Source of the DNA: JBCCEV01 sp039030125
GTDB lineage: Bacteria; Pseudomonadota; Gammaproteobacteria; Ga0077536
NCBI GenBank assembly: GCA_039030125.1
Contig: JBCCEV010000145.1
Coordinates: forward strand, 1 to 10,898
Direction: 5' to 3'
DNA length: 10,898 nt
In this document: positions 6,331 to 10,898 of the stretch, piece by piece
Layout of the letters: every line of letters begins with the position of its first letter
Position numbering within the stretch: the first letter of the stretch is position 1
Position numbers and translations under genes: made by a program
Notes under the pieces: generated by a model
The model's database searches: none
Told to the model about the DNA's origin: nothing
The model's input: only the letters and a program-made list of their open reading frames with translations

Positions 6331-7503
6331 ATGCAAAGTGGTGTCTTCAAGGAAACGCTTAAAACCGCAGCGATAGTCGCACTGTCGGGCGTGGTTACCC
6401 TTGCGGTGTTTGAGGCGCTGCTATGGATGTTCCATCCACTCCCTGATCCTTTAGAGGACGAGAAGATAAAAGCGCCGCCGATTCGCTACATACCGCATTC
6501 GCTCGCGCCTAACATGTCCCTGACCCTAACACCGGAAGAAGGCCTCCCCGGCGTCACCGAACAGAGCCTGTTCACTACTAACGAATTTGGTTTTCGCGGC
6601 CCGCCTCTCGCGGTCCCCAAGCCAGAAAGGGAATTTCGCGTGTTTCTCATCGGCGGCAGCACCATGGAGTGCATGGCCGTTACCGATGAGCTGTCGCCAG
6701 GTCCGCTGCTTCAAGCGCGGTTCAGCGATGATCTCCCTGATCGCACCGTGCGCGTCTACAACGGTGGGCGTAGCGGTGACATTAGTGCTGATCATGTGGC
6801 CTTACTCGCCCACCGGATCGCGCAGCTCGAGCCCGACTTGGTCATCGCCTTTGCCGGCATCAACGATCTTCGAGCTGGGATCCTTGAGCGCGACTACCTG
6901 CACCTACAAGGATGGGAAGCGAGCCCGTTACCGGCCGGCCGGCTGGTCAGAATGCTGGCAACTGAATTTCAGTTGCCACGACTGATGTACGCAGTGAAAA
7001 AAGAAATTTTGGGCCAAACTGATCAACAAACGCTCGAGGAGATCCCACTGACCTCGAACTATCGAGACAAGGTGGCGGTAAAAAAAGGCAAACCCGTCTC
7101 GACAGTGATGCCGCGCACCGATCTCCCGGCCTACCGGCGCAACGTCGCATCGTTGGTGGGGATCGCTCGTGCTCAGGGCGCAGAAATTATGTTGATCACG
7201 CAAGCAACAACCTGGAACAGTCCGGTGGATGACCGGGCGAAAAATTGGCATTGGTTGGATTTTGTCGGCGATGTCGTTTATCCCGAAGCATTTATGGACG
7301 CGGCGCTTGAGCAGTACAACGATCAGATACGGACGCTGGGAGCTGAATTAAAGGTGCCGGTACTGGACCTCGCCAAGCTCATTCCCAAATCGCTGGACTA
7401 CTTTTATGACGATGTCCATTTCAATCCCAACGGCGTTCAGAAATTCGTCGAACTCATCGACCAATTCGTCGGCGACAATAAGCCGCTGTTGCAGCCGCGG
7501 TAG
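6331..7503 (+). CDS. Membrane-anchored SGNH/GDSL-family hydrolase
   Basis: This 390-residue protein has an N-terminal hydrophobic helix (about residues 10-31), an uncleaved anchor or signal peptide that would place the enzyme in the periplasm. The SGNH blocks are readable: IGGSTME with nucleophile Ser110, NGGRSGD at 144-150 with the block II Gly, AGINDL with Asn178, and DDVHFNPNG with the Asp360/His363 pair. Family members are esterases, including those that remove or move O-acyl groups on envelope sugars. The NEFGFRG segment before the nucleophile block (about residues 84-90) recurs in envelope-associated members. It starts a tight operon with the YdjC-like deacetylase (6-bp gap) and a glycosyltransferase, so an envelope-glycan or glycolipid acyl ester is the likely substrate; this is inference. 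The Shine-Dalgarno is weak: AGG lies 17 nt upstream of ATG 6331. Confidence 0.88.
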   Translation: MQSGVFKETLKTAAIVALSGVVTLAVFEALLWMFHPLPDPLEDEKIKAPPIRYIPHSLAPNMSLTLTPEEGLPGVTEQSLFTTNEFGFRGPPLAVPKPEREFRVFLIGGSTMECMAVTDELSPGPLLQARFSDDLPDRTVRVYNGGRSGDISADHVALLAHRIAQLEPDLVIAFAGINDLRAGILERDYLHLQGWEASPLPAGRLVRMLATEFQLPRLMYAVKKEILGQTDQQTLEEIPLTSNYRDKVAVKKGKPVSTVMPRTDLPAYRRNVASLVGIARAQGAEIMLITQATTWNSPVDDRAKNWHWLDFVGDVVYPEAFMDAALEQYNDQIRTLGAELKVPVLDLAKLIPKSLDYFYDDVHFNPNGVQKFVELIDQFVGDNKPLLQPR

Positions 7504-7509
7504 AAAGCA

Positions 7510-8415
7510 ATGGAGCGCGGGCCGCGGGCAATAAAATACATTATCAACGGCGACGATTTCGGCGCTTCTCCAAACGTCAATAAAGGATTTTTGGAGGCCG
7601 CGGATAACGGGCTTCTGCACAGCGCTTCGGTCCTGGCGACTGGCGCCGCGTTTGAACAAGCAATGCATGCGGCGCGTGAGCGGCCCTCGCTGCAGGTGAG
7701 ATTACACTTAAATCTGGTCGAAGGCTTTGCCCTCAGTGAGCGCCATGCGATACCGGACCTCGTGGACGCGCGCGGCGTTTTTTCCTGCTCTTTTGGCAAA
7801 CTCTTAGCCATATCCGTCGGCCCATCGAAACTCAGAGATCGCTACAGGGCGCAAATAAAGACCGAACTCAGTGCGCAAATAGAACGCTTTTGGCAGGCCC
7901 TAGGCGAGCACGGGCAAACAAATGGCCTCATGGTCGACTCGCATGTCCACTTTCACATGATCCCAGTGGTTTTTGAGGCGTTGATGGAGATCCATGAGCA
8001 CACGCCGCTTGCCTATGTACGCAACCCCTACGAACGCCTATTTCTTAAAGAGGGGAAATTATCGCCCCGACATCATCTCGGCGTTAATCTTATAAAGAAC
8101 TGTTTGCTCCGCATCCTAGCTAAACGGGTCAAGAGCGAGCTTGTGGCACGGGACATCGCGTTCTTTGATCGGATCGTCGGCGTGTTATTCACAGATGCGA
8201 TGAACCAAGCCGTGGTCGCCTCAGCGGTCGCGCAATTGAATAACGAAGATGGGACACATTCCGCGGAAATTCTGATGCACCCGGGCCGCGCCAGCGAGGA
8301 CGAGGCTGAACTTTGGCCTCAGAAGGTGTTTAGAGATTACTATCGATCACCGCAACGTGACATCGAGCGTGAGACCTTACTGAATCCACAGTTCAAGGCG
8401 CTATTCGTGGATTGA
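7510..8415 (+). CDS. YdjC/ChbG/HpnK-family carbohydrate deacetylase
   Basis: This 301-residue protein belongs to the YdjC family of metal-dependent N-deacetylases, which includes ChbG (chitooligosaccharides) and HpnK (hopanoid glycolipid). Metal and catalytic motifs are intact: NGDDFG (residues 13-18, Asp15/Asp16), the RLHLNL His66, DSHVHFH (143-149, with His145, His147 and His149) and LMHPG with His257. Length is normal. It has no signal peptide, so it acts in the cytoplasm or on the inner face of the membrane. It lies 6 bp after the SGNH gene and 1 bp before an ArnC/GtrB-like glycosyltransferase. This suggests that it removes an acetyl group from an amino sugar once the transferase has put it on a lipid carrier, as in HpnI-HpnK or ArnC-ArnD. 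Hopanoid genes themselves are not seen here, so I do not call it HpnK. Confidence 0.9.
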   Translation: MERGPRAIKYIINGDDFGASPNVNKGFLEAADNGLLHSASVLATGAAFEQAMHAARERPSLQVRLHLNLVEGFALSERHAIPDLVDARGVFSCSFGKLLAISVGPSKLRDRYRAQIKTELSAQIERFWQALGEHGQTNGLMVDSHVHFHMIPVVFEALMEIHEHTPLAYVRNPYERLFLKEGKLSPRHHLGVNLIKNCLLRILAKRVKSELVARDIAFFDRIVGVLFTDAMNQAVVASAVAQLNNEDGTHSAEILMHPGRASEDEAELWPQKVFRDYYRSPQRDIERETLLNPQFKALFVD

Positions 8416-8416
8416 A

Positions 8417-9367
8417 ATGACTGACAGCGAACCCGAACAACAGCAACAGGCGCCAGTCCTCTCAGTAGTGATCCCCGTTTACAACGAGGGCGCGAACATT
8501 TTGGAGCTCGTGAAAGTCACAACCCATACACTGGCAAGCGCTGAAGAGCGTTTCGAGATAATTCTCATTGATGACGGATCGCAAGACGACACCTGGGTGC
8601 AAATCGACTCGCTGCAGGCCAGCGTTAATGAGCTGCGCGCGCTCCGCTTGAGCCGCAACTTCGGTAAGGAAGCGGCAGTGGCCGCCGGCCTCGAAAACGC
8701 TCGCGGTGAGGGTGTCATTATCATGGACGGCGATCTGCAACACCCGCCGTCACTTTTGCCCGAGATGATCGCAAAATGGAAAACTGGTGACGTCGAAATC
8801 GTCGAAGCGGTGAAGTCACAGCGGGGCGACGAACCGCTCGTTAACCGCTACGGCTCCAAGGTTTTCTACAGTCTGCTCAATCGTCTGGCGGACCAAGAGC
8901 TCAACAACGCTACCGACTTCAAGTTGATTGACCGCAGCGTGCTCGAAGCATGGCTATCCATGGGCGAGCGCAATTTGTTCTTCAGAGGCATGATCGCCTG
9001 GCTGGGGTTTCGGCGAGAGACCGTTTACTTCGATGTGCCAGAGCGAACGGGCGGCCAATCAAGCTGGACATTCCTGACCCTCGCCAAGCTCGCAACCACG
9101 GCCATCACTGCCTTCTCCTCGGCGCCACTGCAAATTGTTACGACGCTTGGAATTGTGTTTTTTCTGTTCGCCTTCTTGCTCGCGCTTCAAACCCTTTACA
9201 ACTGGCTCACCGGATTCGCGGTGAGCGGCTTTACCTCAGTGATTTTGCTGATCCTAATGATCGGTGGACTGCAGATGGTTTGTCTTGGGATCCTTGGGAC
9301 TTATCTAGCGCGCGTTTATGAAGAAGTTAAGAGCCGGCCACGCTTTGTCATCCGTGAGCGGCGCTGA
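8417..9367 (+). CDS. GT2-family polyprenyl-phosphate glycosyltransferase (ArnC/GtrB/DPM-like)
   Basis: This 316-residue family 2 glycosyltransferase has an N-terminal GT-A domain and two C-terminal membrane helices (roughly residues 230-255 and 270-295), the layout of enzymes that load a sugar onto undecaprenyl or dolichyl phosphate. Visible motifs are SVVIPVYNEGANI at the start, IDDGSQDDT with Asp52/Asp53, LSRNFGKEAAVAAGL, DGDLQHPP with Asp104 and Asp106 (nucleotide-sugar and metal binding), and RTGGQSSW before the first helix. The helix-proximal C-terminus (GILGTYLARVYEEVKSRPRFVI) is typical of ArnC and GtrB. The sugar cannot be read from sequence; its deacetylase neighbour points to an N-acetylated amino sugar. 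No ArnT- or GtrC-like final transferase is in the window. Confidence 0.93.
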   Translation: MTDSEPEQQQQAPVLSVVIPVYNEGANILELVKVTTHTLASAEERFEIILIDDGSQDDTWVQIDSLQASVNELRALRLSRNFGKEAAVAAGLENARGEGVIIMDGDLQHPPSLLPEMIAKWKTGDVEIVEAVKSQRGDEPLVNRYGSKVFYSLLNRLADQELNNATDFKLIDRSVLEAWLSMGERNLFFRGMIAWLGFRRETVYFDVPERTGGQSSWTFLTLAKLATTAITAFSSAPLQIVTTLGIVFFLFAFLLALQTLYNWLTGFAVSGFTSVILLILMIGGLQMVCLGILGTYLARVYEEVKSRPRFVIRERR

Positions 9368-9484
9368 GCTTGGTCATCAACCACCGGCCGTCGATTACGC
9401 TAGAGCTTCGATCGACTCCGCAAGGCGCGCAAAGTCCCAACGCATGATGTGAACTATCTGCATCGGCTCACCCCACGTTACTAA

Positions 9485-9492
9485 AAGGGAGA
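9485..9492 (+). promoter_or_regulatory. Shine-Dalgarno for the PanB-like gene
   Basis: AAGGGAGA lies seven nucleotides before ATG 9500 and supports that start. The 132 bp between the glycosyltransferase and this gene hold no promoter or terminator I trust. Confidence 0.7.
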
Positions 9493-9499
9493 TAGACAC

Positions 9500-10393
9500 A
9501 TGGCAAAGCATTCAACCGGTGACGGCGGTTTACCGCCGCGGGATGCGGCAGAACGCGGCCTGACGCGGGTGATGACTTTGAGCGGCGCTTACGGGACCCG
9601 GAACTACACGGTGAAAGGCCTGCGCGATCAGAAAGGCAAGCGCGTGTTGGTTGAAACGCTGCCGTTCTCCGCAGAAGAAGCCGCAGCGGCCGAAGAGGCG
9701 GGGATCGATACCCTCAAAGTAAGATTCGACCCTAAGGAACCTGCGCGCGCTGGCGACATTCGTAAGGCCGCGCCCAACACCTTCATGGCGTTTTCGGTGC
9801 CGCTGATTGCCGCGGCAAGCCCGGAGGAAGCTGTTCGTTTGGGTTACGACGCGATGGCCCTGGGCGCGGATGCCATCATGTGCCAGTGGAGTCCGCGTTT
9901 TATCGAAGCGGCCGCGGAAGCGGGTATCCCGGTGCAAGGTCACGCCGGACTCGTACCGCGCAGGAGTACTTGGACGGGCGGGCTTCGTGCCGTCGGTAAG
10001 ACCCTCGAGGAGGCGCTCTGGATTTACGAGCAAATCAAAGCGCTCGAAAATGCTGGTGCCTACGCTGTCGAGGTCGAGGTCGTACCCGAGGCCCTACTCG
10101 TCGAAATCACACCGCGCACCAGTTTGCTGACTTCATCGATCGGCGGCGGTCGCGGCGGCGACATTCAATTTTTGTTTGCCGACGATATTCTCGGCAATAA
10201 CGCCCCACCCTATCCTCGACACTCAAAGCAGTACCGGAACATTTATAAAATGAAGGAGGACATGCAGCGCGAACGGGTAGCCGGCTTTAGGGAGTTCGTC
10301 GCCGATGTTAAAGCTCAGGAATTTCCTGGCCGCGAACACGTTGTTGGAGCACCCGCGGGCTTGATCGATGACTTTCTTAAAGAGATCGATTAG
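9500..10393 (+). CDS. PanB-like (ketopantoate hydroxymethyltransferase superfamily) protein with altered metal site
   Basis: This 297-residue TIM-barrel protein is related to PanB, which makes ketopantoate from 2-oxoisovalerate and methylene-tetrahydrofolate. The fold-level match runs along most of the length: AEEAGID (65-70), GIPVQGHAGLVP (142-153), GKTLEEA (166-172), LENAGAYAVEVEVVPEAL (182-199), SIGGGRGGDIQFLFADDILG (213-232), and EFPGREH near the end. By eye, the catalytic Glu of PanB (Glu181 in E. coli) is kept as Glu193. The three metal-binding acids appear changed: Asp45 falls at Phe76/Asp77, Asp84 at Ser99 and Glu114 at Gln129. It is therefore unlikely to be a normal pantothenate enzyme, and I withhold the symbol panB. 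No panC or panD is near. It is followed 91 bp later by a Tat-exported deacetylase-family gene. Confidence 0.8.
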   Translation: MAKHSTGDGGLPPRDAAERGLTRVMTLSGAYGTRNYTVKGLRDQKGKRVLVETLPFSAEEAAAAEEAGIDTLKVRFDPKEPARAGDIRKAAPNTFMAFSVPLIAAASPEEAVRLGYDAMALGADAIMCQWSPRFIEAAAEAGIPVQGHAGLVPRRSTWTGGLRAVGKTLEEALWIYEQIKALENAGAYAVEVEVVPEALLVEITPRTSLLTSSIGGGRGGDIQFLFADDILGNNAPPYPRHSKQYRNIYKMKEDMQRERVAGFREFVADVKAQEFPGREHVVGAPAGLIDDFLKEID

Positions 10394-10472
10394 CTCAACG
10401 AGACACAAGCGCTCAGCAGGTTCCAAACTTACCTCATTCACCTACTTTAAGTCCTGTGGCATACGTGCGCAG

Positions 10473-10477
10473 AGGAG
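10473..10477 (+). promoter_or_regulatory. Shine-Dalgarno of the partial deacetylase gene
   Basis: AGGAG lies seven nucleotides before ATG 10485. It sets the start of the last gene and places the twin-arginine motif at residues 5-11, as expected for a Tat signal. Confidence 0.75.
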
Positions 10478-10484
10478 AACACAT

Positions 10485-10898
10485 ATGGCTTCAATCACCC
10501 GCCGAGTTTTTGCCCGACAGCTAACAGCACTTGCAGCAGGCGCGCTTGCCGCACCGACCACGTTTGCTGCAACGAAAGACAGCGGCACAACCAGCAGCGC
10601 CACCTTGGCGAAAAAAGAAATCATCTGCGCATTTGGCACCGATATAGATTCCGTCGCCGGACAAATCGGTTCCTATTTAGGCGGTGACTCCCCTTCTGAT
10701 ATTCAACGTGGAATTTTTGCCGGTGAGGTCGGGACAATTCGCCTACTCAATCTGTTTAAAAAATATCAACTTAAGACCAGCTTCTTTATCCCTGGACATT
10801 CCATCGAAACCTTTCCGAATGAAATGCAGCGTATCGTTGATGAAGGACATGAAATTGGCGCCCACGGCTACCTTCACGAAAATCCAATCGCAATGACG
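10485..10898 (+). CDS. Polysaccharide deacetylase-family protein (HpPgdA/cyclic-imidase-like), Tat signal, 3'-partial
   Basis: The first 138 codons of a gene run off the window end with no stop. The N-terminus carries a Tat signal, TRRVFARQL (residues 5-13), then an Ala/Leu-rich stretch ending near Ala29. The mature part begins around KKEIICAFGTDIDS and matches the carbohydrate esterase 4 branch that contains Helicobacter pylori HpPgdA and bacterial cyclic-imide hydrolases: GSYLGGDSPSDI, RGIFAGEVGT, FFIPGHSIETFP, HEIGAHGYLHENP. Asp55, His127 and His131 keep the spacing of the HpPgdA zinc ligands Asp14, His86 and His90. Substrate could be a glycan or a cyclic imide/amide; sequence alone does not decide. 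Known members of this branch usually lack export signals, so periplasmic placement is unusual. Codons end in A/T more often than in neighbouring genes. Confidence 0.88.
   Translation, partial: MASITRRVFARQLTALAAGALAAPTTFAATKDSGTTSSATLAKKEIICAFGTDIDSVAGQIGSYLGGDSPSDIQRGIFAGEVGTIRLLNLFKKYQLKTSFFIPGHSIETFPNEMQRIVDEGHEIGAHGYLHENPIAMT

Noticed and set aside
9530..10033. Long minus-strand frame (167 codons) opposite the PanB-like gene
   Set aside because: The plus-strand product is a clear family member; the antisense frame is an expected by-product of GC-rich coding sequence.

Overview
The window looks like chromosomal DNA of a Gram-negative proteobacterium. The evidence is an outer-membrane CopB barrel, two twin-arginine (Tat) signal peptides, Shine-Dalgarno-led genes and moderately high GC. 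I cannot name the genus from sequence alone. There are no tRNA or rRNA genes, no CRISPR array and no recognisable transposase.

Region 1 (1-1679) holds the remains of a peptide-ligase/protease module: a 5'-truncated alpha-E protein gene on the plus strand, and a convergent, intact Anbu (proteasome beta-like) protease on the minus strand. The usual partners, a circularly permuted ATP-grasp and a transglutaminase-like protein, are not in the window. The alpha-E gene loses its homology at about base 80, beside a strikingly AT-rich patch, which suggests a rearrangement point or contig artefact.

Region 2 (1680-4401) is a copper-resistance operon. A perfect CsoR-type inverted repeat lies just upstream of a Tat-exported CopA multicopper oxidase, whose stop codon overlaps the start of the outer-membrane protein CopB.

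Region 3 (4402-6258) is a three-gene membrane cluster: a six-helix protein of unknown function, a NorE-like (cytochrome oxidase subunit III-like) protein and a NorF-like (subunit IV-like) protein. A good sigma70-like promoter overlaps a perfect 6-4-6 inverted repeat immediately before a strong Shine-Dalgarno. No catalytic heme-copper subunit is present.

Region 4 (6331-9367) is a tightly packed envelope-glycan operon: a membrane-anchored SGNH hydrolase, a YdjC/ChbG/HpnK-like deacetylase and an ArnC/GtrB-like polyprenyl-phosphate glycosyltransferase. The last two resemble the ArnC-ArnD and HpnI-HpnK logic, in which an N-acyl sugar is transferred to a lipid and then deacylated.

Region 5 (9500-10898) pairs a PanB-like protein, in which the expected metal ligands appear to be replaced, with a polysaccharide-deacetylase-family enzyme of the HpPgdA/cyclic-imidase type. 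The latter carries a Tat signal and runs off the window end. The function of this pair is unknown. It and the YdjC-glycosyltransferase pair are the most interesting leads here.
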